From IMG/VR virus record IMGVR_UViG_3300044987_001050, positions 1 through 64,000 of that record: a stretch of DNA of 64,000 nt; one strand, written 5' to 3'. The first letter of the stretch is position 1; each line of letters opens with the position of its first letter. Shown here piece by piece: positions 14,302-22,232 of this stretch. Position numbers and translations under genes: made by a program. This DNA comes from a virus. The notes below the pieces were generated by a model, which was given only the letters and a program-made list of their open reading frames with translations, did no database searches and had not been told where the DNA came from.

Positions 14302-16164
14302 ATGAAATTGTTTGCACCACTGCTTGTGGACGGTTACAAGACCGGACACAAAGACCAATACCCCGCTAATGCTCGCGTCGTGTTCTCGAACATGACTCCG
14401 CGCGGATCCCGCACAGGACTTGCCTCTGTCATCTTCTTCGGCCTCCAATACTTCCTCAAGGAGTATGTGATCAAGAACTGGAACGACTCGTTCTTCTCCC
14501 AACCGATTGAGTCCGTCGTGAAACGATATGCTCGTCGCCTCAACGGTTACCTCGGCCCGAACGGCATCGGTGACCAACATATTCGCGACCTGCACAAGCT
14601 GGGATATCTCCCGCTTGAGTTCTGGGCATTGCCCGAGGGATCGAACGTACCGCTTCGTGTTCCGATGTATGTCGTGTTCAACACACGGCCTGACGTCATG
14701 CCTGACGCCGTCTTTGCTTGGATCACCAACTCCATCGAGACGATTGCTTCCACCACGATTTGGTTGCCTACTACTTCGGCTACTACTGCGCTCGCGTATC
14801 GCAAGTTGCTCAACCGTTGGGCTAACGACACGAATCCCGAGATGATCGACTTCGTGCCATGGCAAGGACACGACTTCAGTTTCCGCGGCCACACCTCTTG
14901 CGAATCTGCAATCACGTCTGCCGCAGGCCACTTGCTGTCCTTCACCGGCACCGACACGGTCCCAGTGATCGACTTCCTCGAGGAATACTACAACGCGGAT
15001 TCCGACAAGGAACTCGTGGGTGGTTCGGTTGCTGCAACGGAGCACAGCGTCATGTGCATGGGCATGGCTAACGCCAAGGACACCGTGATTCCTGCTCGTG
15101 CAGGCCATCCTCTTCAGGGCGCGCTTGATACATTCAAGGATAAAGCACCGAATCTTTATGATCTTGCTAGCCAAGTTGACGAGACCTTTGACGCTAGTAA
15201 GTCATATAGCTCAACTGACACTGATGGGCATCCGTGGGACTCGTGCTATTACTTCAACGTGTCTGATGGGAAGATCGTTTCTGTTGGAGAAAATACCCCA
15301 CGTGGTGGAGGCAGTTTTTGGACTGAAGGAATGCAATACGATACTCCTGAGCAGATCATCAAGTCTGAAGGCACCGACGAAGTTGAAACCTTCCGCCGCT
15401 TGATCGAAGACCTCTATCCTGCTGGGTTCGTCTCCATCGTGTCCGACACGTGGGACTTCTGGAATGTGGTCGACCCTGAGAACGGCATCTGCGTTCAACT
15501 CAAGGATAAGATCATGGCCCGTGAAGGCAAGGTTGTCATCCGTCCTGACTCCGGAGATCCGGTGAAGATCGTGTCGGGTTATATGCACGACGAGCTCGAT
15601 GTCGACATCCTCGGCAACTACTTCGACCGCGAAACGAAACGGCCGCTGACCGAGAATGAAGTCAAAGGCATGGTCGTCTGCTTGTATGAAATCTTCGGCG
15701 GTTCAGAAACCACGACGGGTTACATCCAACTCGATCCACACATCGGCGCTATCTATGGTGACTCGATCACGCTTGACCGCGCGCAGCAAATCTGTGAACG
15801 TCTCGCGAAGAAAGGGTTTGCCTCGACCAACGTCGTCTTCGGTATCGGTTCATACACCTATCAGTACGTCACACGCGACACCTACGGGTTCGCCGTGAAG
15901 TCCACCTACGGTGAAGTTGAAGATGAAGACGGAACTGTCCGCGGCATCGAGATCTTCAAGGATCCCAAGACCGACGACGGTTTGAAGAAATCTGCGAAGG
16001 GCCTCACCGCCGTCTTCGAGCAGGACGGAACCTTCGTAATGAAGGATCAAGCCACCTGGGATGAAGTCAAGAACTGCGCGTTCGTGAAGGTCTTCTCGAA
16101 TGGTAAGATCACGCGTGACTGGACTCTCGCTGAAGTCCGCGCCACCGTCGCGAAGAACCTGTAA
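14302..16164 (+). CDS. nadV: Nicotinamide phosphoribosyltransferase-like protein with inserted segment
   Basis: A 620-aa NAMPT/NadV-family enzyme; typical members are roughly 460-500 aa. NAMPT makes NMN from nicotinamide and PRPP. Matches include DGYKTGHKDQYP near the start, EFWALPEGSNVPL, ATEHSVM (246-252, with the catalytic-type His at 248), SDTWDFW (381-387), VVIRPDSGDP (411-420) and YGDSITLDR with GSYTYQYVTRDT later. About 105 residues (254-358) between ATEHSVMCMG and the TFRRLI helix are extra. With the Prs-like gene at 8435 this forms an NAD+-making pair; in phage NARP1 the homologue is Namat, which uses ADPR-PP to make NAD+ directly. No promoter of the TTTACA type precedes it; a strong hairpin follows. 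Confidence 0.88.
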   Translation: MKLFAPLLVDGYKTGHKDQYPANARVVFSNMTPRGSRTGLASVIFFGLQYFLKEYVIKNWNDSFFSQPIESVVKRYARRLNGYLGPNGIGDQHIRDLHKLGYLPLEFWALPEGSNVPLRVPMYVVFNTRPDVMPDAVFAWITNSIETIASTTIWLPTTSATTALAYRKLLNRWANDTNPEMIDFVPWQGHDFSFRGHTSCESAITSAAGHLLSFTGTDTVPVIDFLEEYYNADSDKELVGGSVAATEHSVMCMGMANAKDTVIPARAGHPLQGALDTFKDKAPNLYDLASQVDETFDASKSYSSTDTDGHPWDSCYYFNVSDGKIVSVGENTPRGGGSFWTEGMQYDTPEQIIKSEGTDEVETFRRLIEDLYPAGFVSIVSDTWDFWNVVDPENGICVQLKDKIMAREGKVVIRPDSGDPVKIVSGYMHDELDVDILGNYFDRETKRPLTENEVKGMVVCLYEIFGGSETTTGYIQLDPHIGAIYGDSITLDRAQQICERLAKKGFASTNVVFGIGSYTYQYVTRDTYGFAVKSTYGEVEDEDGTVRGIEIFKDPKTDDGLKKSAKGLTAVFEQDGTFVMKDQATWDEVKNCAFVKVFSNGKITRDWTLAEVRATVAKNL

Positions 16165-16183
16165 GTATCGTTGCCAACAAATT

Positions 16184-16228
16184 GGAGAGGGCGCCAATCC
16201 CTTGTCGGGCGCCCTCTCCTTCTCCTTT
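16184..16228 (+). terminator. Terminator hairpin after nadV
   Basis: A perfect 12-bp G/C-rich inverted repeat (16184-16195 and 16208-16219) followed by TTCTCCTTTA. It ends the nadV transcript or reduces read-through into the small genes behind it. Confidence 0.75.
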
Positions 16229-16387
16229 ATGAAAAACAAAAACACCAACACTGTTTTAGGAATCGCAGCCGTTGCAACGGTCGCTTACTTTGTAGCCGAT
16301 TTCATTCGCACGAAGTATGACCGCATTTACCGCATCGCTGCAGGCGAATCCTTCTACGAGAAAACGCATCACAAGAAACACAAATGA
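16229..16387 (+). CDS. Small membrane protein (52 aa)
   Basis: Starts MKNKNTNTVLGIAAVATVAYF just after the hairpin; one membrane helix then a basic tail ending in HHKKHK. Overlaps the following lipoprotein by 4 bases. Function unknown. Confidence 0.6.
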   Translation: MKNKNTNTVLGIAAVATVAYFVADFIRTKYDRIYRIAAGESFYEKTHHKKHK

Positions 16388-16701
16388 ATCGAAAATCATA
16401 CGCTCACCTTGCTTCGGTATTTACCGTCATCGCAACACTTTTTCTGTTCGGCGCCTGCTCTAGCCGAGAAGATGGTTCGGCTAGCCCGACCGCGCTCGCC
16501 TCTCGTCAGCTGGTTGTTGAGAACTTCGGCAAGGAAGTATATGCACTCAACAGCAAAGGTACAGACTTCATTTCTCGCTGCCCTGATGGTTCTGTTTGGC
16601 ACGTCGTTGTCTGCTGGAGCTATAATGACAAGAAGCTTGAGGTATTTGCACGGACTCAAATCTTCCCCGAGACTGTGCCTATGCCAGCCGAAGAGCCATG
16701 A
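16384..16701 (+). CDS. Lipoprotein (105 aa)
   Basis: Signal peptide with a good lipobox (VIATLFLFGACSS, Cys near residue 25). The mature domain of about 80 residues is unrecognised. Coupled by ATGA to both neighbours, so it is made together with the membrane protein before it. Confidence 0.65.
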   Translation: MNRKSYAHLASVFTVIATLFLFGACSSREDGSASPTALASRQLVVENFGKEVYALNSKGTDFISRCPDGSVWHVVVCWSYNDKKLEVFARTQIFPETVPMPAEEP

Positions 16702-16874
16702 CACTCGACGTGACAACTTATCCTGACGAGCCGCATCCTGACAACGAGCGTGAATGGAAGAAGTGGTGGGTTGCCAAGATGTTTCGTCCGGATGAGCCAT
16801 TCTCCGATTGGGAATGGGTTCATCGCTGCTGGAGAGAAACCAAAGCAAGACTGCCCAAAGAACAAACACCATGA
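16698..16874 (+). CDS. Small Trp-rich protein (58 aa)
   Basis: A 58-aa frame joined to both neighbours by ATGA overlaps. It has seven Trp residues (EWKKWWVAKMF, DWEWVHRCWRE), no signal peptide and no recognised domain. Confidence 0.55.
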   Translation: MTLDVTTYPDEPHPDNEREWKKWWVAKMFRPDEPFSDWEWVHRCWRETKARLPKEQTP

Positions 16875-17176
16875 AGATCACGGCGACATTACATTCCTAC
16901 GCTTACGCCTCCGACCTCCATCAGTTCATTCCATTCTATAATCGGCAGGTCATACTCGAACGTAACAAGCATGGGAATCTGAATGTCACGCACATGACAA
17001 ATCCTTACGCACGAGACAAGACATACCTCTTCAAGTGGGACGCGCAGAACAAGTTGACATTCAACAAGAGAGGCGAATGCATTTGCTTTACCGAGCCTAA
17101 GCAAAGATTTAGTCAATGTCCATATCCGAAACTTTCTAACATCACGACCACATATAATGAAAACGCTACAGATTGA
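16871..17176 (+). CDS. Hypothetical protein (101 aa)
   Basis: Starts MKITATLHSYAY at an ATGA overlap; the frame upstream is a shadow. Beta-rich, Tyr/Asn-rich, no recognised domain. Confidence 0.55.
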   Translation: MKITATLHSYAYASDLHQFIPFYNRQVILERNKHGNLNVTHMTNPYARDKTYLFKWDAQNKLTFNKRGECICFTEPKQRFSQCPYPKLSNITTTYNENATD

Positions 17177-17564
17177 AATGTTCGACGACAACTTCCCGTT
17201 CCTCGCAACCCATGCTAAACGCGAGTATGAGGCAGCACAGAATCCAATTCCTGAGAGAGGCCGGAGAGTACTCAATGATGTTCTTAGCGTCATCAAGAAG
17301 AATGCGACCGCGGGTTACATCAGCGTGTATGCGCATCGGTATCACGCGAATTCAATCTCATACACTGCCAAGCCTATCAATTTCCGCGAGAGGTGGGCTG
17401 CCTATTGGAATGAGAGCGACTACGGTCCATCCGGCGTCCGCATTGAGCTGAATGATGCTGACATCACCTTCGTTGTTGACACTCTCGGAGATTGCGGTTA
17501 CAATGTATCTGAGGTTAAGGAGGTCGGTTTTACGATATCCTTCACCGTTTCATGGAACTCTTAA
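17157..17564 (+). CDS. Hypothetical protein (135 aa)
   Basis: A soluble protein overlapping the previous gene by 20 bases. Possibly alpha/beta (AGYISVYAHRYHANSISY, VGFTISFTVSW). No family recognised. Confidence 0.55.
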   Translation: MKTLQIEMFDDNFPFLATHAKREYEAAQNPIPERGRRVLNDVLSVIKKNATAGYISVYAHRYHANSISYTAKPINFRERWAAYWNESDYGPSGVRIELNDADITFVVDTLGDCGYNVSEVKEVGFTISFTVSWNS

Positions 17565-17566
17565 TT

Positions 17567-17815
17567 ATGATCAACCTCATTACACAAGCAGTCACGGCAG
17601 CGCTTCCTGAGAATAACATTACGTTCATTCGTGACGACGAGAAGTCAACACAATTCAATCCGGTCTTCCAGATCTGTGTTGATGAAAAGCCTGCCATTCT
17701 ATTCAACACCGCGATCATTAACAAGATCGAAAAACCTATAAGCGAGGTCGTAATGTCAATCATCAACGGCATCGTTGCCCAACTCGTTCAAAGAATTTCA
17801 CCACCTACACCATGA
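17567..17815 (+). CDS. Hypothetical protein (82 aa)
   Basis: Starts MINLITQAV two bases after the previous stop; an upstream ATG (17552) would overlap the previous gene. Ends in a helix (VMSIINGIVAQLVQ). It shares a loose pattern with the next gene (MINxLTxxL start, C-terminal Ile-rich helix), so the two may be distant duplicates. Confidence 0.5.
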   Translation: MINLITQAVTAALPENNITFIRDDEKSTQFNPVFQICVDEKPAILFNTAIINKIEKPISEVVMSIINGIVAQLVQRISPPTP

Positions 17816-18072
17816 TCAACACACTCACCAAAGTCCTGAAAGATTACTTTCGGCAGGACGGCGTCTTCCTAGAAGTTAACCATGACCGCGAGAAGAGCGA
17901 GCAACGGAATGGGATGTACTACACAATCACAAATCAGGACGAGTATGTCATGGACTTCGACTTGGTCGAGATGACTGATGACTATCGTGCTTCGACCATC
18001 AGCTATGATCAGATGTGCGCTGAGGTTCTCGAAGTGCTTATAGATATAATTGAAGCAAAACTCGAAGCATGA
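17812..18072 (+). CDS. Hypothetical protein (86 aa)
   Basis: ATGA-coupled on both sides. Acidic, ends in the helix VLEVLIDIIEAKLEA. Similar in outline to the preceding gene. Function unknown. Confidence 0.55.
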   Translation: MINTLTKVLKDYFRQDGVFLEVNHDREKSEQRNGMYYTITNQDEYVMDFDLVEMTDDYRASTISYDQMCAEVLEVLIDIIEAKLEA

Positions 18073-18344
18073 AATTTCCCGAGGGATTCTTTCAGTTAAC
18101 ATTTCCTGGCTACTTCTGGCATCCAGAATCGCATCAACTATTCTCGATTAAGTCGGGCGTGTTGAAGCCTCTTAAGTTGCAAAAGTGGCGACACGAATTT
18201 CGGTATGGTCATGGCCGCCTCGTGAAAGAGTTCAACTACTCAATCTCTCATCAAGGCAAGGCAATCACATTGCCGATAAAAGACTTGGTGAATAACATGC
18301 ACATATCTGACAAACAAGAAATCTTAATAGCGCCATGCCAGTAA
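18069..18344 (+). CDS. Hypothetical protein (91 aa)
   Basis: Aromatic-rich N-terminus (GFFQLTFPGYFWHPE) followed by LFSIKSGVLKPLK and YSISHQGKAITLP, repeated small beta hairpins of the kind found before HNH domains in phage proteins, but no HNH motif is present. No function assigned. Confidence 0.5.
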   Translation: MKFPEGFFQLTFPGYFWHPESHQLFSIKSGVLKPLKLQKWRHEFRYGHGRLVKEFNYSISHQGKAITLPIKDLVNNMHISDKQEILIAPCQ

Positions 18345-18535
18345 GAATAGTTGATCCCACTCCAGATCCTAAGGTCGAGAAGCAGATAAGCTGCAAACAA
18401 TGCGGAGCGCGTCTCGCGTATGTCCCGCTTGATATTCTCAGGAGTACTTCACGTGACATCTCAGGGTGTTCCGAAACCATTAAATACATCGTGTGTCCTA
18501 ACTGTGGCTCGCACGTAACGATCTCATCATACTAA
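18335..18535 (+). CDS. Zinc-ribbon protein (66 aa)
   Basis: Two CxxC knuckles: CKQC near residue 20 and CPNC near residue 57, a complete zinc ribbon. Its last base overlaps the next start codon (TAATG). Confidence 0.65.
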   Translation: MPVRIVDPTPDPKVEKQISCKQCGARLAYVPLDILRSTSRDISGCSETIKYIVCPNCGSHVTISSY

Positions 18536-18828
18536 TGCATAACATCATACCCGCCGTAATTGAAGCCTCTGTAGCCGAATGGGCTGAAGGCGACTTCGAC
18601 ATTCGCTTTGAACGTGAAGTTGATCCAATTGACTTTAGCGCTAGACACCGTCTGTATGTCGCAGGAGTTAAGACCGAGTCTTATATTCCAGGCGACATTG
18701 CCTATGATATTGATTACGGCATGAGAATGTCTGGCAAGCCGTTGTCAGGAGAAGAGCTCTACCACGAAGTCCACACGATCGTCAACAACGTAATCTGCAA
18801 TGAAGTCCATCCAGTCATTCCCGCCTAA
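18535..18828 (+). CDS. Hypothetical protein (97 aa)
   Basis: An acidic protein of mixed alpha/beta type with no recognised motif. It overlaps the next gene by 29 bases. Confidence 0.55.
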   Translation: MHNIIPAVIEASVAEWAEGDFDIRFEREVDPIDFSARHRLYVAGVKTESYIPGDIAYDIDYGMRMSGKPLSGEELYHEVHTIVNNVICNEVHPVIPA

Positions 18829-19291
18829 CAGATCTGACGTCTACTCATCACGTACTCGCGGCCACGTCTCTGTATTCCTCGCAGGCTCGATCGAGATGGG
18901 TCTCGCTGATGAGTGGCAACAGCGAGTAGTCGATGCATTTCCTGAAGACGTCACCTTTCTGAATCCTCGCCGCAAGGACTGGGACTCTTCGTGGGATGAC
19001 AATTCTCCTGAGCTCGACGAACAAATCAATTGGGAGCTCGAAAATCTCGCGGAAGCGGACATCATCTTCATGTATTTCGATCCTAACACAAAGGCACCTA
19101 TCACGCTGCTCGAACTCGGCATTCATCTCGAGAAGAGATCGAACCTTGTAGTGTGTTGTCCCGACGGCTATTGGAAGAAAGCCAATGTCAAGTCTACTAG
19201 CAAGCGGTATGCCTCTCCGGTCTTTAACACCTTCGAAGAAGCACTTAAGATGTTAGGCGAGTACATCGACTACAGAATCAGATTCCAATGA
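18800..19291 (+). CDS. Nucleoside 2-deoxyribosyltransferase-like protein
   Basis: A 163-aa protein with VFLAGSIEMG at 25-34 and ADIIFMYFDPNTKAPITLLELGIHL (86-110 region, with candidate nucleophile E105). This matches the phage branch of the nucleoside 2-deoxyribosyltransferase family, which cuts or swaps bases on deoxynucleosides and includes DNMP N-glycosidases. It could salvage nucleotides or handle NAD-like glycosidic bonds; substrate not predictable. Confidence 0.75.
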   Translation: MKSIQSFPPNRSDVYSSRTRGHVSVFLAGSIEMGLADEWQQRVVDAFPEDVTFLNPRRKDWDSSWDDNSPELDEQINWELENLAEADIIFMYFDPNTKAPITLLELGIHLEKRSNLVVCCPDGYWKKANVKSTSKRYASPVFNTFEEALKMLGEYIDYRIRFQ

Positions 19292-19782
19292 GTCTATTCA
19301 CGTCCAAATTTGAACGCGCCCGTCTTTGGGATTCGATCAGAGCTTACTTCAATCCCAGGCAGAAGTGGTTGACTGATCGAATTCCCAACACGTGGTGTGA
19401 CAAGACTGAGCTCATCCCGGATCTGTTATTCACGTGTCTCATCGACTTCGTTGAAAGCGAGAAGGGCACTGATCAGCTCAATGTGGATTGGAGTGATGAC
19501 TTAGCGGCTGGTTACATCACGCAAGAGTATGTGGATTCTATCAACACGATTTATAGCGAGATCCAATCAGCTTATGAATATGCTAAGAATGAACGGCCTC
19601 TGTTAATCAAAGCACATGAGGATTCTTATCCTGATGTTGTCATCGATGACAACGGTATCCGCACCTCACTTCCATACGAGGAAGCTTATCGCGAGAATAA
19701 CAGACTTGAAGCATTGCTCGAGAAGCGTGACTACGAAACAATGCACACAATCATCAAACACGTCGGAGTATTTTGGACATGA
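19288..19782 (+). CDS. Hypothetical protein (164 aa)
   Basis: A mainly helical, acidic protein coupled by ATGA to the deoxyribosyltransferase-like gene. No family recognised. Confidence 0.55.
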   Translation: MSLFTSKFERARLWDSIRAYFNPRQKWLTDRIPNTWCDKTELIPDLLFTCLIDFVESEKGTDQLNVDWSDDLAAGYITQEYVDSINTIYSEIQSAYEYAKNERPLLIKAHEDSYPDVVIDDNGIRTSLPYEEAYRENNRLEALLEKRDYETMHTIIKHVGVFWT

Positions 19783-20213
19783 AACACACACTCGAACTAC
19801 ACTACTACATTCAGAACTGCGGAGACGGATCCGCGTCAGTAACATTTTGTGAATCGGAACAGCTAGCTGACTTCGATCAAGATGAAGACAACGGATGGGG
19901 AGAACCTTGCACGGGTTCAATCACATTCGAATCGGACTCGCCCATCACTGTCAAAGAAGACATCATGACTCATGCGAAGTATCTGCTTGAGCTGATTGAT
20001 GCCGAGAACGATGATAAGATCGTTAAGTTCATCGAAGAGTTCTATCCTGACGGGGCGCCTGGTTGGACTGTCGAGATTGATGACACTTACAAAGACAAGA
20101 CTTACTGCTGCAACAAGGTTTATGCTAACGGAGTTTTCGTTGATACGCTACTCCGCCGCAAGGAAGAATCTGGAGCAGTACTTCACGAATTCCTGAACAT
20201 TCCCGTACTATGA
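19779..20213 (+). CDS. Hypothetical protein (144 aa)
   Basis: Starts MKHTLELHYYIQNCGDGSA at the overlap with the previous stop. The opening resembles phage proteins that begin with a beta strand and NCGDGSAxxxF(x)ES, a small widespread family without known function. Acidic. Confidence 0.55.
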   Translation: MKHTLELHYYIQNCGDGSASVTFCESEQLADFDQDEDNGWGEPCTGSITFESDSPITVKEDIMTHAKYLLELIDAENDDKIVKFIEEFYPDGAPGWTVEIDDTYKDKTYCCNKVYANGVFVDTLLRRKEESGAVLHEFLNIPVL

Positions 20214-20518
20214 TCAAGCCAGGATATATCTTCGGTGAGTACCTGCCGATCATGGTTGGTAAGACTGATGTCGGTAAGAGCAAGATCGGTGAGACTTACA
20301 TTAAGCCATCGACTTGGCTACCAACACCTCCTCACCCACGCGAAGCCTATTACGATAAACGCAAGCGCTGCCCGTGCTGTTATGGAACTTGGCTGAGCCA
20401 AACGCTCGTCGGCTATACATTTGATATGTCGAAGCCTGAAGAATTTGAAGACAGAAATGAAGCGAGATGCCAAGCATGCGGCTGGGTTGGTCTCGTTCAC
20501 GACATGACACCACTATGA
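20210..20518 (+). CDS. Zinc-ribbon protein (102 aa)
   Basis: CPCC near residue 49 and CQAC near residue 88 form a likely zinc ribbon (treble-clef type also possible). ATGA-coupled to neighbours. Confidence 0.6.
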   Translation: MIKPGYIFGEYLPIMVGKTDVGKSKIGETYIKPSTWLPTPPHPREAYYDKRKRCPCCYGTWLSQTLVGYTFDMSKPEEFEDRNEARCQACGWVGLVHDMTPL

Positions 20519-20748
20519 AAGATTCAGTTTTTGATAAGCTCGTCATCATGGACTGGTGCAAGCTCTGGTCTGAGATCAATACTATGGAAGCTTACTCAGC
20601 CGATTGTGATGACGCCCAAGGAATCATCACTGTTATATGCGCGCCCGACGGAGACGTTCATCTGATGATGGATGATCACGAGAGAATGGACTTTAAAGGA
20701 GACCCAGGATTCCGAGCAAGAACATATTTTGGAGGCGGCAACCAATAA
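20515..20748 (+). CDS. Hypothetical protein (77 aa)
   Basis: Starts MKDSVFDKLV at the ATGA overlap. Acidic, Met/Asp-rich. No motif recognised. The next 77 bases are non-coding apart from a 14-codon frame not worth calling. Confidence 0.5.
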   Translation: MKDSVFDKLVIMDWCKLWSEINTMEAYSADCDDAQGIITVICAPDGDVHLMMDDHERMDFKGDPGFRARTYFGGGNQ

Positions 20749-20825
20749 CGTGTCCGCCGAGCGCTTCTGCTTCTCGCGCTTGCAATGAAAGAAGACGCTG
20801 ACCCTAACATAAATGACACACCACC

Positions 20826-21515
20826 ATGAACTTCACAGAAAAGAAAGAATCATTAGAATCATTTGAGGACAGGATGATGTCCTTGTATCCATCGCTGTTT
20901 CCAAAGGATGAGAACGGAATCACGGTCCCACCCTCGTGTGGCATGTGGTGTCCTCCTGGTTGGCAACACCTCGTCGAACGGTTATGTTCTGCGCTTGATT
21001 ACCAAGTAAAGACGCCTCGGCAACTTCAGAAGTGGGCGCTGTTATTTGAGGTGCATAACTTCATATTCAAGAAGATGTTTGCGCCTATCAACAACTGGAT
21101 CTACCGTCGTGTTGATCCGTTCGAGAGTATGCATTGGAGAGACGGCAAGCGTGAAAACTGGACAATGATTCATCCTGAAACACGGACACGAATCGAAGCT
21201 GAACATCCTAAACGAGTCGCGATTTGTTCGCTCCTGCGAAAAGTTTCTCTCGCGCTCCGGCCGAAGATGCGGTGGAATTATGTCAAGGTTCCGCCTATTA
21301 CGATTGACCAAGTCAAAGAAAAGTTCGGCACGCTCCGTTTCTATTATGAGGGCGGCGATGAACGTACCGCTGCCATGATCTCGATGGTCGAGCGTATCTC
21401 GGAAGTCACGTGCGAGGAATCCGGTGCGCCTGGAACATCATGTGTTCGTGGCGGATGGTGGAAGACTTTGAGCCCTGAGGTTGCCAAGAACCTCGGGTAT
21501 ACTCCTGCCAAGTAA
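20826..21515 (+). CDS. Conserved phage protein with QVKEKFGTLRFY motif
   Basis: A 229-aa protein. The C-terminal third has QVKEKFGTLRFYYEGGD, followed by a degenerate Cys pair (TCEESGAPG), a pattern in a common phage family where the Cys residues form a zinc knuckle. Here the knuckle reads CEESG rather than CExCG, so metal binding may be lost. Role unknown. Followed by a strong terminator. Confidence 0.6.
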   Translation: MNFTEKKESLESFEDRMMSLYPSLFPKDENGITVPPSCGMWCPPGWQHLVERLCSALDYQVKTPRQLQKWALLFEVHNFIFKKMFAPINNWIYRRVDPFESMHWRDGKRENWTMIHPETRTRIEAEHPKRVAICSLLRKVSLALRPKMRWNYVKVPPITIDQVKEKFGTLRFYYEGGDERTAAMISMVERISEVTCEESGAPGTSCVRGGWWKTLSPEVAKNLGYTPAK

Positions 21516-21531
21516 CATCATCTCTGCTAGG

Positions 21532-21562
21532 AAGAGCGGCCGTCATTGGCCGCTCTTTTTTT
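21532..21562 (+). terminator. Strong rho-independent terminator
   Basis: A perfect 10-bp inverted repeat (21532-21541 and 21548-21557, 6-base loop) running into seven T residues. The best canonical terminator in the window. Confidence 0.9.
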
Positions 21563-21572
21563 CACTTTAGAA

Positions 21573-21601
21573 TTGACACTCGTTTTCATCTATGTTAAAA
21601 T
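21573..21601 (+). promoter_or_regulatory. Consensus promoter with no clear gene behind it
   Basis: TTGACA (21573-21578), 17-base spacer, TAAAAT (21596-21601). It is the only promoter here with a perfect TTGACA. No clear gene begins within 200 bases; another promoter at 21795 serves the next gene. A small RNA or leader is possible. Confidence 0.7.
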
Positions 21602-21768
21602 ACATACCAATCCAATCCTCAATTGTTGCTCAATCTGCTCAATCTGCTCAATCTCGACAATGTTGCATATATGATTCAATAACATCCTTTATGTACAATC
21701 TATCGAACATTATGAAGGCAATGAAATCATCCGAAGGATGGCACAAAGGTACTCCGAAGAGAGGTTAG
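21592..21768 (+). CDS. Doubtful small ORF in a non-coding-looking interval
   Basis: A 58-aa frame whose ATG lies inside the spacer of the promoter above, so the two cannot both be used as drawn. Three tandem GCTCAATCT units (about 21627-21653) encode AQS repeats. The end (GWHKGTPKRG) is basic. A shorter start at 21691 would give 25 aa. The 319-base interval 21516-21834 otherwise holds only a terminator and two promoters. Confidence 0.25.
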   Translation: MLKYIPIQSSIVAQSAQSAQSRQCCIYDSITSFMYNLSNIMKAMKSSEGWHKGTPKRG

Positions 21769-21794
21769 AGTCTAAAATCCGGGTCACAATTTGA

Positions 21795-21823
21795 TTTACA
21801 AACCAAGAATAGTTTGTTAGAAT
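21795..21823 (+). promoter_or_regulatory. Sigma70-type promoter
   Basis: TTTACA (21795-21800), 17-base spacer ending TTTGT, TAGAAT (21818-21823). ATG at 21835, leader about 5 bases. Very close to the promoters at 11632 and 31888 in sequence. Confidence 0.85.
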
Positions 21824-21834
21824 TTGTCATACCG

Positions 21835-22008
21835 ATGGAACTGCCACCACTGCTTGAAACCAATGAATTCGGCGAAGTCCAATATATGTTTGCTATGAAA
21901 CCACAAAAGACCTCGCAAGAGCTTGAGATCGAAAGAGTCGAGCGGAACGCGGCAAAGTGGGCTAAACGTAAACAACGTGCTGCTGAATACAAAAAGAAGA
22001 AAATCTGA
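21835..22008 (+). CDS. Small basic protein (57 aa)
   Basis: Starts MELPPLLETNEF; a TTG at 21814 lies in the promoter. The second half is a highly charged helix ending in KKKKI. Function unknown. Shares one base with the next start (TGATG). Confidence 0.55.
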   Translation: MELPPLLETNEFGEVQYMFAMKPQKTSQELEIERVERNAAKWAKRKQRAAEYKKKKI

Positions 22009-22232
22009 TGTCTGAAAAAGTGCTCAACAACGGTCTATACTTCCTTTGTGGAATCATGTGTATGACCATGATCTCTCGAATCTTTGAGACGCATACTAAA
22101 GCGTATGCTCGTGGTGTTGATGACACAATGCAAGAAGCTTTGGAGAATGGTGTTGCTCAAAAAGAACTCACCGCTGAAAATCAAATCGTGATCCGCTGGA
22201 TCGAAACTCACAAACTCGGATATGAAAACTAA
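22008..22232 (+). CDS. Small membrane-anchored protein (74 aa)
   Basis: N-terminal hydrophobic helix (GLYFLCGIMCMTMIS) and an acidic helical tail. This layout could place the tail in the cytoplasm or periplasm. Function unknown. Confidence 0.55.
   Translation: MSEKVLNNGLYFLCGIMCMTMISRIFETHTKAYARGVDDTMQEALENGVAQKELTAENQIVIRWIETHKLGYEN

Noticed and set aside
14272-15174. 300-aa minus-strand open frame
   Set aside because: It is the mirror of the well-supported NAMPT-like gene; composition and lack of motifs show it is a shadow.
15061-15375. Intein in the NAMPT-like gene
   Set aside because: No Cys/Ser start or HN-Cys/Ser/Thr end at the insert edges and no endonuclease motifs.
21627-21653. 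CRISPR-like or iteron array
   Set aside because: Only three 9-base tandem units without spacers; too little for either.
21602-21790. Possible tRNA gene
   Set aside because: No acceptor stem and no GGTTCGAATCC-type T-loop can be aligned.
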